The position numbers were made by a program, and so were the translations under genes. From Parasulfuritortus cantonensis (GTDB taxonomy: Bacteria > Pseudomonadota > Gammaproteobacteria > Burkholderiales > Thiobacillaceae), in NCBI RefSeq assembly GCF_004337445.1, contig NZ_SJZB01000013.1, forward strand, positions 115,678-179,677: a stretch of DNA of 64,000 nucleotides, given 5' to 3'. Shown here piece after piece: positions 9,007-20,217 of the stretch. Each line of letters opens with the position of its first letter. Within the stretch, counting starts at the first letter, position 1. The notes beneath the pieces are model-generated. The model saw nothing but the letters and a program-made list of their open reading frames with translations, searched no databases and was not told where the DNA came from.

Positions 9007-9335
9007 GCGACGCCGCCCGCCTGGTGATGCTGGGCAGCGCCGGCCTGGCCGAGGGTTTCAGCCTGATCGGCGCCGAGGTGCACGCCGATGCCGATCCGGC
9101 CCGGGTCGAGGCCGTGCTGGCCGACCTGTGGGCCTCGGGCGACGCCGCCCTAGTGCTGCTCGAAGCCCATCTGGCGCGTTCGGAGGGCGAGTGGCTGCGC
9201 CGCCTGCGCAACGAGGGCGGCCGCATCGTGGTCACCGAACTGCCGCCCCTGGCGGCGCCCGACAACTACGCGCCGGTGGTCGACGAGGTGGTGCAGGCGG
9301 TGCTCGGCCCGGAGGCCCTGCGCTGCCAGACCTGA
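9003..9335 (+). CDS. atpF: V-type ATP synthase subunit F
   Basis: 110 aa from the ATG at 9003, overlapping the stop of atpK by four bases. The fold pattern is that of the small central-rotor subunit F (NtpG in Enterococcus): LVMLGSAGLAEGFSLIGAEV at the start, alternating strands and helices, and RIVVTELPPL near 75. It binds subunit D in the central shaft. A longer open frame upstream is the shadow of atpK. Confidence 0.82.
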   Translation: MSDAARLVMLGSAGLAEGFSLIGAEVHADADPARVEAVLADLWASGDAALVLLEAHLARSEGEWLRRLRNEGGRIVVTELPPLAAPDNYAPVVDEVVQAVLGPEALRCQT

Positions 9336-9360
9336 GGGCAGGGCGACGGGAAACGCGACC

Positions 9361-10002
9361 ATGGACGACGAAAGCCGCATCAGCCAGCTGGAAAAAGCCC
9401 TGCTCGACCAGGCCGAGACCCTCGCGCGGGAGCGCCTGGACAACGCCGAGGCGACCCGGCGCCACCTGCTCGACGAGGCCGGCCAGCGCCTGGCCGAGGC
9501 CGAGGCGCGCGAGCGCCAGGTGGTGCGCGCCTCGGCCGACCGCCTGGTGCGGCGCCGCGTCCAGGCCGCCGAGGGGCGCCTGACCGCGGACCTGGATCGC
9601 CTGCGCTGGGCGCTCACCCAGGCGGCGATCAGCAACGTGCGTCTGGCCCTGCTCGACCTGACCCAGGACCGCGCGCGCTACCTGGGCGTGCTGGCCGGCT
9701 TCCTCTCGGCCGCCGCGGCGCGGCTGCCGGCGGGCGACCTGGTCGCCGAGGTCAACAGCGCCGACCTCAACATGCTGGCGCCCGGCTGGGTCGACCTGTG
9801 CGCGCGCGCCGCGCCCGGGCGGTCCGTCGAACTGGCCGACCACGGCCGCGACAGCCTGGGCGGCGTGTCGGTCCGCCTGGCCGACAACCGGGCCCGCCTG
9901 GACCAGACCTTCGAGGCGCGCCTGGACCGCCTGGACGAGGCCCTGGCCGCCGCCGTCATGGCGCGCATGTTCGCCGGTCCGCCGGAGTTGGGAGGGCTAT
10001 GA
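9361..10002 (+). CDS. atpE: V-type ATP synthase subunit E (peripheral stalk)
   Basis: 213 aa: a long charged N-terminal helix (about 1-100) followed by a globular alpha/beta domain, with DSLGGVSVRLADNRARLDQT corresponding to the conserved GGV-D-T-EARLD block near the C-terminus of E subunits. It partners the small coiled-coil subunit in the peripheral stalk. It starts 25 bp after atpF and its TGA overlaps by four bases the ATG of the small ORF that follows. Confidence 0.87.
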   Translation: MDDESRISQLEKALLDQAETLARERLDNAEATRRHLLDEAGQRLAEAEARERQVVRASADRLVRRRVQAAEGRLTADLDRLRWALTQAAISNVRLALLDLTQDRARYLGVLAGFLSAAAARLPAGDLVAEVNSADLNMLAPGWVDLCARAAPGRSVELADHGRDSLGGVSVRLADNRARLDQTFEARLDRLDEALAAAVMARMFAGPPELGGL

Positions 10003-10263
10003 GCTCTTTTCAGTGGCAAAGGCACCCCGCGTCGGGGCGGGAATCGGACGGCCGCAAGGCACTCCGGGCTGGCCAGGGTCATGCCATGGCCAAACGGCCC
10101 AATGCGGCGGACGCCGATTCGGGCCTCCCCCCGAAGGGCAAGCTGCCCACAGGCGCATTGCCATGCCGGCGGCGGCTTGTGGAGAATGACTACACGGCGC
10201 CCCCCGCGCCTTGCGCCGCAGCCAGCGGCAAACGGCGCCGGGTGGCTGCCGGGATAGGCTCAA

Positions 10264-10271
<8 letters not shown>
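9999..10271 (+). CDS. Small orphan ORF between atpE and atpA
   Basis: 90 aa, starting with an ATGA overlap on the atpE stop and ending four codons' worth of bases into atpA (stop 10269-10271, atpA start 10264). The product would be basic and rich in Arg, Ala, Gly and Pro with no hydrophobic segment and no motif I recognise. Both overlaps resemble the coupled junctions elsewhere in this operon, which favours translation. The composition is less codon-biased than that of the neighbours, and the region could instead be an untranslated spacer. ATPase operons do not normally have a gene here. Confidence 0.35.
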
Positions 10272-12045
<1,774 letters not shown>

Positions 12046-13437
12046 ATGAAGAACCTGGAGTTCCGTACCGCCGCTTCGGCCCGGGGCGGCCTGGTGGTGA
12101 TGGCCAAGGTCCCGGGCGTGGCCGCCGGCACCCGGGTGAGCCTGCGCGACCACGCCGGCCGGGGCCGCAACGGCCTGGTCATCCGGACCTCGGACGACGC
12201 CGTCCTGGTCGAGGTCTTCGAGGGCACCGACGACCTCGACCTGGAGCGGACCTGGGTGCGCTTCCTGGACGAGCCCTACAGCCTGCCGGTCTCGCGCGAC
12301 ATCCTGGGCCGGGTGTTCAACGGCGTCGGCCAGCCGCGCGACGGTCGCCCGCCCATCGTCTCCGGGCAGCGCCGCGACATCAACGGCGCGCCGCTCAACC
12401 CGGCCGCGCGCGCCTATCCGCGCGAGTTCATCCAGACCGGCCTGTCCGCCGTCGACGGCATGAACAGCCTGACCCGGGGCCAGAAGCTGCCGATCTTTTC
12501 CGGCGGCGGCCTGCCGCACAACCGGGTGGCCGCCCAGATCGTCCGCCAGGCCCGCCTGCTCGGCGCGGCGACGACGGAATTCGTGGTGGTGTTCGCCGCC
12601 TTCGGGGTGAGCAGCCAGGACGCCCGCTACTTCCAGGAGAGCTTCGAGGAAAGCGGCGCCCTGGAGCGCCTGGTGATGTTCCTCAACCTGGCCGACGAGC
12701 CGGTCATCGAGCGCCTGCTGACGCCGCGCGCCGCCTTCACGGCGGCCGAGTACCTGGCCTACGAGCTGGACTACCACGTCCTGGTGGTGATGACCGACAT
12801 GACCGCCTACGCCGAGGCCCTGCGCGAGGTTGCCGTGCTGCGCGGCGACGTGCCGGCGCGCAAGGGCTATCCCGGCTACCTCTACTCCGACCTGGCCGAG
12901 ATCTACGAGCGGGCCGGGCGCATCCGCGACCGGCGCGGCTCGATCACCCTGATCCCGGTCCTGTCCATGCCTTCGGACGACATCACCCATCCGATCCCCG
13001 ACCTGACCGGCTACATCACCGAGGGCCAGATCGTCCTGTCGCGGGAGCTGCACGCCCAGGGCGTCTACCCGCCGGTGGCCGTGCTGCCGTCGCTGTCGCG
13101 CCTGATGAAGGACGGCATCGGCGGCGACTTCACCCGGCCCGACCACCCGCACGTCGCCAGCCAGTTGTTCGCCAGCTACGCGCGCGCCCTGGAGGTGCGC
13201 GGCCTGGCCGCCATCATCGGGGCCGAGGACCTGTCCGAGAGCGACCGCCGCTACCTGGCCTTCGCCGAGGCCTTCGAGCACCGCTTCGTGGGCCAGGGCG
13301 AGGACGAGGAACGCGACGTCTACGCCTCCCTGGACCTGGCCTGGGAACTGCTGTCCATGTTGCCGGCCGGCACCCTGACCCGGGTCAGCGAGGACGAGCT
13401 GGCCAAGTACCACAAGCCGGCCGAGGCGGCCCGCTGA
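12046..13437 (+). CDS. atpB: V-type ATP synthase regulatory subunit B
   Basis: 463 aa, full length. It has GLSAVDGMNSLTRGQKLPIFSGGGLPHN in place of a Walker A loop, as expected for the non-catalytic B subunit, followed by TDMTAYAEALREV and GYPGYLYSDLAEIYERAG. It alternates with subunit A in the V1 hexamer. It starts at the base after the atpA stop. Confidence 0.96.
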   Translation: MKNLEFRTAASARGGLVVMAKVPGVAAGTRVSLRDHAGRGRNGLVIRTSDDAVLVEVFEGTDDLDLERTWVRFLDEPYSLPVSRDILGRVFNGVGQPRDGRPPIVSGQRRDINGAPLNPAARAYPREFIQTGLSAVDGMNSLTRGQKLPIFSGGGLPHNRVAAQIVRQARLLGAATTEFVVVFAAFGVSSQDARYFQESFEESGALERLVMFLNLADEPVIERLLTPRAAFTAAEYLAYELDYHVLVVMTDMTAYAEALREVAVLRGDVPARKGYPGYLYSDLAEIYERAGRIRDRRGSITLIPVLSMPSDDITHPIPDLTGYITEGQIVLSRELHAQGVYPPVAVLPSLSRLMKDGIGGDFTRPDHPHVASQLFASYARALEVRGLAAIIGAEDLSESDRRYLAFAEAFEHRFVGQGEDEERDVYASLDLAWELLSMLPAGTLTRVSEDELAKYHKPAEAAR

Positions 13438-13441
13438 AGCC

Positions 13442-14056
13442 ATGAAGGCGCGCCTGCACGTCCCCCCGACCAAGAGCTCGCTGCTGCGCGTCAGCCGCCA
13501 GGCGCGCTTCCTGGAGCAGGGCCAGACCATGCTGGAGAAGAAGCGCGACCTGCTCACCCGCCTGGTCTACGACCGCCTGGGCCAGTACCGCGAACTGCGC
13601 GCCCAGACCGCCGCCGAACTGGCCGAGGCCTACCGTTGGCTGGGCATCGTGCACATGCGCATGGGCGGCCAGATGCTGCGCCAGGCCGCGGTCGGCCTGC
13701 AGCCCGTGGTGGCCATCCGCATCCTGGCGCGTTCCAGCGTCGGGGTCGAATATCCCAGCGTCACCGTCGAGCCGCTGCCCCTGCAGCCGGTCGGCCTCAT
13801 GTGGACCGATCCGTCCTTCGACGAGACCCGCCTGCGCCTGCAGCGCCTGACCCTCACCCTGGCGCGCCTGGGCGAGGCGGAGAACGCCCTCTGGCGCCTG
13901 CTCGCGGCCAGCCGCAAGACCCGCATGCGGGTGAACGCCCTGCGCCACAACATCATCCCGCGCTACCACGCGACGGTCCGTTACATCCGCGCTATGCTGG
14001 AGGAGGACGAGCGCAACACATTGTTCCAGGTGAAGAAACTGGCGGAGATGGGATAG
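13442..14056 (+). CDS. atpD: V-type ATP synthase subunit D (central shaft)
   Basis: 204 aa with the pattern of D subunits: N-terminal PTKSSLLRVSRQARFLEQG and LLEKKRDLL-like (MLEKKRDLLTR) helix, and C-terminal RMRVNALRHNIIPRY helix, which together form the long antiparallel rotor shaft. It begins 4 bp after atpB. This completes a set of G/H, C, I, K, F, E, A, B and D, sufficient for a functional rotary enzyme. Confidence 0.93.
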   Translation: MKARLHVPPTKSSLLRVSRQARFLEQGQTMLEKKRDLLTRLVYDRLGQYRELRAQTAAELAEAYRWLGIVHMRMGGQMLRQAAVGLQPVVAIRILARSSVGVEYPSVTVEPLPLQPVGLMWTDPSFDETRLRLQRLTLTLARLGEAENALWRLLAASRKTRMRVNALRHNIIPRYHATVRYIRAMLEEDERNTLFQVKKLAEMG

Positions 14057-14060
14057 CGGC

Positions 14061-15095
14061 ATGGCTGGCTTGACCATGAGGGCGCGTGGGGCGCTCATCC
14101 TCACCCTGGCCGGGGCGGCAGCCGGCGTCGGCGGCGCCTGGTGGTGGTACCACCGGCCGGCGGCCGGCGAGGCCGGCGTACCCGAGCCGGTACCGGTGGC
14201 GACGATCGTCGACCTCAGCCCCGTGCAACCCCTGCCGCGCAGCGTCAGCCTCGATGCCAACCAGGTGGAACTGGGCCGCCGGCTGTTCCACGACGTCCGC
14301 CTGTCGAGCGACGACACCGTGTCCTGCGCCAGCTGCCATGCCGTCGACCAGTACGGCGTCGACGGCCGCCGGGTCTCGCTCGGGGTGCGCGGCCAGGCGG
14401 GCGCAGTCAATGCCCCGACCGTCTACAACAGCGGTTTCAACTTCCGCCAGTTCTGGGACGGCCGTGCCGCCACCCTGGAGGACCAGGTCGGCGGCCCGGT
14501 CGAGAACCCGGTCGAGATGGCCTCGCACTGGCCGCAGGTATTGGCCAAGTTGCGCGCGGACGCCACCTTGCAGGAGCTGGCCCGGCGCGCCTACGGCCGC
14601 GAACTGGACGAGGCCGCGGTCAGGAGCGCCATCGCCACCTTCGAACGCGGCCTGATCACCCCGGACTCGCCGTTCGACCGTTACCTGCGCGGCGAGCTCG
14701 ACGCCCTCGACGGGCCCGCCAAGCAGGGCTGGCAGCGCTTCCGCGACCTCGGCTGCATCGCCTGCCACCAGGGCGTCAACCTGGGCGGCAACATGTACGC
14801 CACCCTGGGCGCCATGGGCGACTACTTCGGCGGCCGGGTGGTGAGCCAGGCGGACTACGGCCTCTACAACCAGACCGGGCGCGAGGCCGACCGCTACAAG
14901 TTCAAGGTGCCCAGCCTGCGCAACGTCGCCGAGACGGCCCCGTATTTCCACGACGGCCGCATCGGCACGCTGGACGAGGCGGTGCAACTCATGGCCAAGC
15001 TGCAGCTGGGTCTCGACCTGGAGGCCGCCGACCGGGCGACGCTGGTGGCCTTCCTGCGCAGCCTGACCGGTACGCCGCGGGGTGGCGGATCGTGA
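14061..15095 (+). CDS. Di-haem cytochrome c peroxidase (CcpA/MauG family)
   Basis: 344 aa with an N-terminal membrane anchor or uncleaved signal (about 9-25), so the enzyme should face the periplasm. Two c-type haem sites are present, SCASCH near residue 90 and CIACH near 233, along with family blocks FWDGRAATLEDQ, PVENPVEM, KVPSLRNVAETAPYFHDG. Known members reduce H2O2 with electrons from cytochrome c. It starts 4 bp after atpD and its stop overlaps the start of the next gene, so it is probably transcribed with the ATPase genes, an unusual partnership. Confidence 0.9.
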   Translation: MAGLTMRARGALILTLAGAAAGVGGAWWWYHRPAAGEAGVPEPVPVATIVDLSPVQPLPRSVSLDANQVELGRRLFHDVRLSSDDTVSCASCHAVDQYGVDGRRVSLGVRGQAGAVNAPTVYNSGFNFRQFWDGRAATLEDQVGGPVENPVEMASHWPQVLAKLRADATLQELARRAYGRELDEAAVRSAIATFERGLITPDSPFDRYLRGELDALDGPAKQGWQRFRDLGCIACHQGVNLGGNMYATLGAMGDYFGGRVVSQADYGLYNQTGREADRYKFKVPSLRNVAETAPYFHDGRIGTLDEAVQLMAKLQLGLDLEAADRATLVAFLRSLTGTPRGGGS

Positions 15096-17617
15096 CCGTG
15101 ACCCGGCGTTTCCGGCGCTATCGGGTCTGGCTGGGCTGGGCCATCGGGCTGGGCCTGCTGGTCATGCTCGCGCTGTTGTCCAGCCAGCGCGACGGCAGCC
15201 TGCGGGCCATGCAGGCCCAGGTGCCCATCCTGCTCAACCAGGAAAACGCCATGAAGGTCGCCGTCGTGCGCCTGCGCTATGGCCTGGACAGCAACTACGA
15301 CCTGCTCAACCACTACTTCCAGGTGATCGACGGCCACCTGCGCGTCCTAGTCAGCCAGGCCGACGGCCAGGACGCCGCCACCGAGGTCGACGAATACGGC
15401 CGCATCGTGCGCCGGGAGATCGACCTGGGGGAGTCGTTCAAGTACCAGAACGCGGTGGTGCGCAATTCCCTGCGCTACCTGCAGTCCGAGTCGGTGCGCG
15501 TGGTCGACGCCGTGCCGCGCGATCGGGCCGGCCGCGCGCTGCACCGCGCCCTCAACCAGCTCGCCAACACGGTGGTGCTGATGTCGCTCGGCAACGACGC
15601 CAGCCTGCATGCCGAGGCGGAGGCGGCCCTGGCCGAGGTCGATGCCCTGCGCGCGGGGCTGGATGAACGCACGCGCGCGACCACCGAACGCCTGATGCGC
15701 CACGTCCACCTGCTGGTCGAGACGCTGCCGCAGCTGGACCGCACCACCCGCAACCTGCTCGACTCGGGCAGCCGGCGCAAGCTGGAGGCCATCGACGCCC
15801 ACCTGCGCCAGGTCTACGATGCCGAGTCCCGGCGTGCCGGTTTCTACCGCGTCATCCTGGTCTTCCTGGCCACCGGCCTGTTCGTCGCCTTCGCCGTGCT
15901 GGCCGCGCGCTACCTGGACAACGTGCGCCAAGTGGCCGGGCAGCGCCGCTTCCTGCAGAGCCTGACCGACAACGTCGGGGTCGGCGTGGTCGTCGCCGGT
16001 GGCGACGACCGTTTGACCTTCGCCAACCCGCATGCCGAGACCTTGCTGGGCTACGAGACGGGTGGCCTGGCCGGAGTGCACCTGCACGATTCGGTCCACG
16101 TCGGCAAGGACGGCGAGCGGGTGCTGTGCCAGGACTGCCGGGCCATGGCGACCACCCTGCAGGGGCGCAGTTTCGTCGGCGAGGTCCACTTCAGGCGCCG
16201 CGACGGCGCCGTCATCCCGGTCCTGCTGCACGCCGCGACGTTCAACGACGGCGACCGCCAGGCCGTGGTGCTGGCCTTCCAGGACATGAGCGAGATCCAC
16301 GAGGCGCGCCGCCAGCTGGAGCGGCTGGCCTACTACGACGCCCTTACCGGCCTGCCCAACCGCACCCTGCTGCAGGACCGGGTCGATCAGGCCCTGGCCC
16401 AGGCGCGCCGGCAGGAAAAGGCGGTGGCCTTCTTCATGCTCGACCTGGACAACTTCAAGGGCGTCAACGACAGCCTGGGGCACGCCGTCGGCGACGAACT
16501 GCTCTGTCAGGTGGCGCTGCGCATCCGGGCGTCGCTGCGCGAGACCGACACCTCGGCCCGCCTGGGCGGCGACGAGTTCGCCGTCCTGATTCCGGATGCC
16601 ATCAGCGCCGAGGATGCCGCCCGCCTGGCCGGCAAGCTGATCCGGGCGATCGGCCAGCCTTACCACCTGAGCGGCTACGACCTGGTGTGCGGGGTCAGCA
16701 TCGGGATCACCTTCTTCCCGGAGGACGCCGCCAACTGCGACCAGCTCATGCGCAACGCCGACGCCGCCATGTTCCGGGCCAAGGAATCCGGCACCAACCG
16801 GTTCCAGTTCTACACCGAGGACATGGGTGCCGGCGCCATGGAACGCCTGCAGCTCGAGAGCCATCTGCGCCATGCCCTGGCGCGCGGCGAGCTGGCGGTG
16901 CACTTCCAGCCGCAATGCCGGGCCGACGGCAGCGTGGCGGGGGCCGAGGCCCTGCTGCGCTGGAACTCGCCGCGCTTCGGCATGGTGCCGCCGGTGCGCT
17001 TCATCCCGATCGCCGAGCGCAGCGGCCTGATCGTCGAGATCGGCGAGTGGGTGCTGCGCGAGGCCTGCCGCCAGGGCCAACGCTGGCGCAACGGCCCGGC
17101 GCCCGAGTTCCGGGTCGCCGTCAACCTGTCGGTGGCCCAGTTCCGCCAGGCCGACCTGGTCGCCCGGGTCGCCGACATCCTGGCCGAGACCGGCTTCCCG
17201 GCCACGGCCCTGGAACTGGAGATCACCGAGAGCATGCTCATGGAGGAGGTCCAGAGCAGCCTCGAGACCCTGGCCTCGCTCAAGGCACTCGGCTGCATGC
17301 TGGCGATCGACGACTTCGGTACCGGCTATTCCTCGCTCGCCTACCTGAAGCGCTTCGAGCTGGACGTCCTGAAGATCGACAAGTCCTTCGTCGACGGCCT
17401 CGGCAACGACGGCAACGACAGCGCGGTGGTGCACGCCATCGTCGGCATGGCGCGCAGCCTCGGCCTGGCCATGGTCGCCGAGGGGGTGGAGAGCCACGAC
17501 CAGTACGACGAGCTGGTCGCCTTCGGCGGCGAAGACATCCTCCTGCAGGGCTACCTGCTGGGCTATCCGATGCCCGCCGACGAACTCGACCACAGGCTGG
17601 CGTCCCCGACCGGATAG
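15092..17617 (+). CDS. Membrane-bound PAS-GGDEF-EAL c-di-GMP protein
   Basis: 841 aa from the GTG at 15092, which overlaps the peroxidase TGA (GTGA) and has GGTGGCGG upstream. Domain order: membrane helix (about 11-30), a roughly 220-residue periplasmic helical sensor, second membrane helix (about 252-272), PAS (about 285-400), GGDEF with intact LGGDEF near 492, and EAL with AEALLRW near 620 and the DDFGTGYSS active-site block. Both catalytic signatures are intact, so net synthesis or breakdown of c-di-GMP cannot be predicted. The longer open frame upstream is a shadow of the peroxidase gene. Confidence 0.9.
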   Translation: MTVTRRFRRYRVWLGWAIGLGLLVMLALLSSQRDGSLRAMQAQVPILLNQENAMKVAVVRLRYGLDSNYDLLNHYFQVIDGHLRVLVSQADGQDAATEVDEYGRIVRREIDLGESFKYQNAVVRNSLRYLQSESVRVVDAVPRDRAGRALHRALNQLANTVVLMSLGNDASLHAEAEAALAEVDALRAGLDERTRATTERLMRHVHLLVETLPQLDRTTRNLLDSGSRRKLEAIDAHLRQVYDAESRRAGFYRVILVFLATGLFVAFAVLAARYLDNVRQVAGQRRFLQSLTDNVGVGVVVAGGDDRLTFANPHAETLLGYETGGLAGVHLHDSVHVGKDGERVLCQDCRAMATTLQGRSFVGEVHFRRRDGAVIPVLLHAATFNDGDRQAVVLAFQDMSEIHEARRQLERLAYYDALTGLPNRTLLQDRVDQALAQARRQEKAVAFFMLDLDNFKGVNDSLGHAVGDELLCQVALRIRASLRETDTSARLGGDEFAVLIPDAISAEDAARLAGKLIRAIGQPYHLSGYDLVCGVSIGITFFPEDAANCDQLMRNADAAMFRAKESGTNRFQFYTEDMGAGAMERLQLESHLRHALARGELAVHFQPQCRADGSVAGAEALLRWNSPRFGMVPPVRFIPIAERSGLIVEIGEWVLREACRQGQRWRNGPAPEFRVAVNLSVAQFRQADLVARVADILAETGFPATALELEITESMLMEEVQSSLETLASLKALGCMLAIDDFGTGYSSLAYLKRFELDVLKIDKSFVDGLGNDGNDSAVVHAIVGMARSLGLAMVAEGVESHDQYDELVAFGGEDILLQGYLLGYPMPADELDHRLASPTG

Positions 17618-17634
17618 GGTATTCTTACTGATTT

Positions 17635-20169
17635 ATGACGGCCGTGTCCGGAATGACCTCCATCAGCGAACTCAAAGTCATCGACATCATGAGCCGGGAA
17701 ATCCGCCACGTGGCGCCCGACTGCCTGTTGTCGGAGGCGGCCCGGCAGATGGCGGACGGCCGGATTTCCTCGTTGCTGGTGCTGTCGGAAGGCCACCTGG
17801 CCGGCATCCTGACCGAACACGACGTGGTCCGCTTCATGCACGACCGGGTCGCCGCCGACACCCCGGTGTCCCGGCTCATGAGCGCGCCGGTGCTGACCGC
17901 TTCCGCCGATCTCGACTTCGCCAGCGCCTATACCCTGGCCATGAGCCGGCACGTCCGCCACCTGGTGGTCACCGGCGCGGCCGGCGAGGTCGTCGGCATG
18001 GTCAGCGAGACCGACTTCCGCAGCCACCTGGGCCTGCGCCTGCTGCGCCAGCTCGACAACCTGACCGCCATCATGGAGCGCGAGATGCCGCTCCTGACCG
18101 AGGACGCCAGCCTGGACGAGGGCCTCAAGCTGATGGTCCACAAGGGCGCCTCCTACGTCCTCGTGGTGGATGCCGGGCGCCACCCGCTCGGCATCGTCAC
18201 CGAGCGCGACATGCCGTCGCTGCTGTCCCGGGCCACCCCGGCGACCGAACTGCCGATGCGGACCGTGATGCACGGCCCGGTCCAGGTGGTCGACCGCCGG
18301 GCCAGCTTCACCGAGGCGGCCGGCCGCATGTTCGACCACCATCTGCGCCACCTCGCCGTGGTCGACGAAACGGGCGCGATCATCGGCATGCTGACCCAGC
18401 ACCGGCTCCTGGAGCAGATCGGCTTCACCCTGGTCGAGGACGCCTGGCGCAACCTGGTCGCCTCCCAGGAGGCCCTGCTGCGCAGCGAGGAGAACCTCAA
18501 CCGTGCCCAGGCGGTGGCGCGCACCGGCAGCTGGTACCTGAACATCCAGGCCGGTCGCCTGGAATGGTCGGCCGAGACCTACCGCATGTTCGGCGTCGAG
18601 CCCGATATGCCGATGACCCTGGACGACCTGATCCGGCGCATCCTCCCGGACGACCGCGAGCCCGTCCTGGTGGCCTGGGACGGCGCCCTGCACGGCGAGC
18701 CGTTCGACGTCGAGCACCGCATCCTGGTCGACGGCGAGGTGCGCTGGGTGCAGGAACGCGCCGAGCTGAGCTTCGACCCGGACGGCCGTCCGCTCTTCGC
18801 GGTCGGCACCGTGCAGGACGTCACCGACCTGCGCCTGGCCCGCCAGCAGGTCGAGTTCATGGCCCACCACGACGCCCTGACCCGGCTGCCCAACCGCATC
18901 CTGGCGCGCGACCGCTTCGAGCAGGCGGTCACCATGGCGGCGCGCGAGGGCCGCAAGGTGGCGCTGCTGTTCCTCGACCTGGACAACTTCAAGACCATCA
19001 ACGACACCCTCGGCCACCAGGCCGGCGACCATCTCCTGCAGCAGGTCGTCGGCCGCCTGGCGGAGGCGGTGCGCGGCAGCGACACCATCAGCCGCCAGGG
19101 CGGCGACGAGTTCCTGGTCATCCTGACCGCGCTGCCGGACGAGAACGGCGCCGACGCCGTGGCCCAGCACATACTCGAGGACCTGGCCCGGCCGTTCGTG
19201 GTCGACGGTCATGAACTGCACACCTCGGCGAGCATCGGCATCAGCGTCTACCCGGACGACGGCGCCGAGTTCGACACCCTGCTCAAGCGCGCCGACATGG
19301 CCATGTATTCGGCCAAGGAGTTCGGTCGCGCCACCTATCGTTTCTTCACCGAGGAGATGAACCGGCACGCCTTCGAGCGCCTGCAGATGCAGAACCGCTT
19401 GCGCCATGCCCTCGACGAGAGCGAGTTCCTGCTCCATTACCAGCCCCAGGTCGACCTCAAGAGTGGCCGCCTGCTCGGTGTCGAGGCGCTGCTGCGCTGG
19501 CAGAGCAAGGAACTCGGCATGGTGGCGCCGGGCCGCTTCGTCCCGGTCGCCGAGGAGAGCGGCCTGATCATGCCGATCGGCACCTGGGTCCTGCGCGAGG
19601 CCTGCCGGCAGGCGCGCGCCTGGCGCGACGAGCTGGGCCTCGCCATACCGGTGGGGGTCAACCTGTCGGCCCTGCAGTTCCGACGCGGCAGCCTGGTCGC
19701 GACCGTGGCCGAGGTCCTCGACGAGACCGGCCTGGAACCGGGCCTCCTGGAGCTGGAATTGACCGAGACCATGCTGCTGCACGACACCGAGGCGGTGCGC
19801 GCGGCCATGGACCGCATCCGCGCCCTCGGCGTGCAGATGTCGATCGACGACTTCGGCACCGGCTACTCCTCGCTCAGCTACCTGAAGCGCCTGCCGGTGA
19901 CGCGCCTGAAGATCGACCAGTCCTTCGTGCGCGACATGATCGCCGACGACGACGACGGCTCCATCGTGCGCGCCATCATCCAGATGGCCCACAGTCTCAA
20001 GCTGACCGTGATCGCGGAGGGCGTGGAGACCGCCGAGCAGGGCGCCTGGCTGGCGCGCGAGGGCTGCGACCAGGCCCAGGGTTACCATTACGGCCGGCCC
20101 ATGCCGGCCGAGGCGGTGGCGGCGCGGTTCGCCCGCAGGGGCGAGACCGCGCGCGCCGCCGCCGGCTGA
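17635..20169 (+). CDS. CBS(x4)-PAS-GGDEF-EAL c-di-GMP protein
   Basis: 844 aa, apparently cytoplasmic (no membrane helix). Two Bateman modules, four CBS repeats in all, fill about residues 8-265; each ends in a GIVTERD/GILTEHD-like block. A PAS domain (about 290-400), GGDEF with QGGDEF near 489 and EAL with VEALLRW near 617 and DDFGTGYSS follow. CBS pairs usually bind adenine nucleotides or SAM, so energy charge may tune c-di-GMP turnover; that link is inference. It follows the previous EAL gene by 17 bp. An alternative start is the ATG at 17653. Confidence 0.9.
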   Translation: MTAVSGMTSISELKVIDIMSREIRHVAPDCLLSEAARQMADGRISSLLVLSEGHLAGILTEHDVVRFMHDRVAADTPVSRLMSAPVLTASADLDFASAYTLAMSRHVRHLVVTGAAGEVVGMVSETDFRSHLGLRLLRQLDNLTAIMEREMPLLTEDASLDEGLKLMVHKGASYVLVVDAGRHPLGIVTERDMPSLLSRATPATELPMRTVMHGPVQVVDRRASFTEAAGRMFDHHLRHLAVVDETGAIIGMLTQHRLLEQIGFTLVEDAWRNLVASQEALLRSEENLNRAQAVARTGSWYLNIQAGRLEWSAETYRMFGVEPDMPMTLDDLIRRILPDDREPVLVAWDGALHGEPFDVEHRILVDGEVRWVQERAELSFDPDGRPLFAVGTVQDVTDLRLARQQVEFMAHHDALTRLPNRILARDRFEQAVTMAAREGRKVALLFLDLDNFKTINDTLGHQAGDHLLQQVVGRLAEAVRGSDTISRQGGDEFLVILTALPDENGADAVAQHILEDLARPFVVDGHELHTSASIGISVYPDDGAEFDTLLKRADMAMYSAKEFGRATYRFFTEEMNRHAFERLQMQNRLRHALDESEFLLHYQPQVDLKSGRLLGVEALLRWQSKELGMVAPGRFVPVAEESGLIMPIGTWVLREACRQARAWRDELGLAIPVGVNLSALQFRRGSLVATVAEVLDETGLEPGLLELELTETMLLHDTEAVRAAMDRIRALGVQMSIDDFGTGYSSLSYLKRLPVTRLKIDQSFVRDMIADDDDGSIVRAIIQMAHSLKLTVIAEGVETAEQGAWLAREGCDQAQGYHYGRPMPAEAVAARFARRGETARAAAG

Positions 20170-20217
20170 ATCGGCACGGCCCCGTCCGCGCCAGCCAACG
20201 ATTTCGACCGAGAGGAG

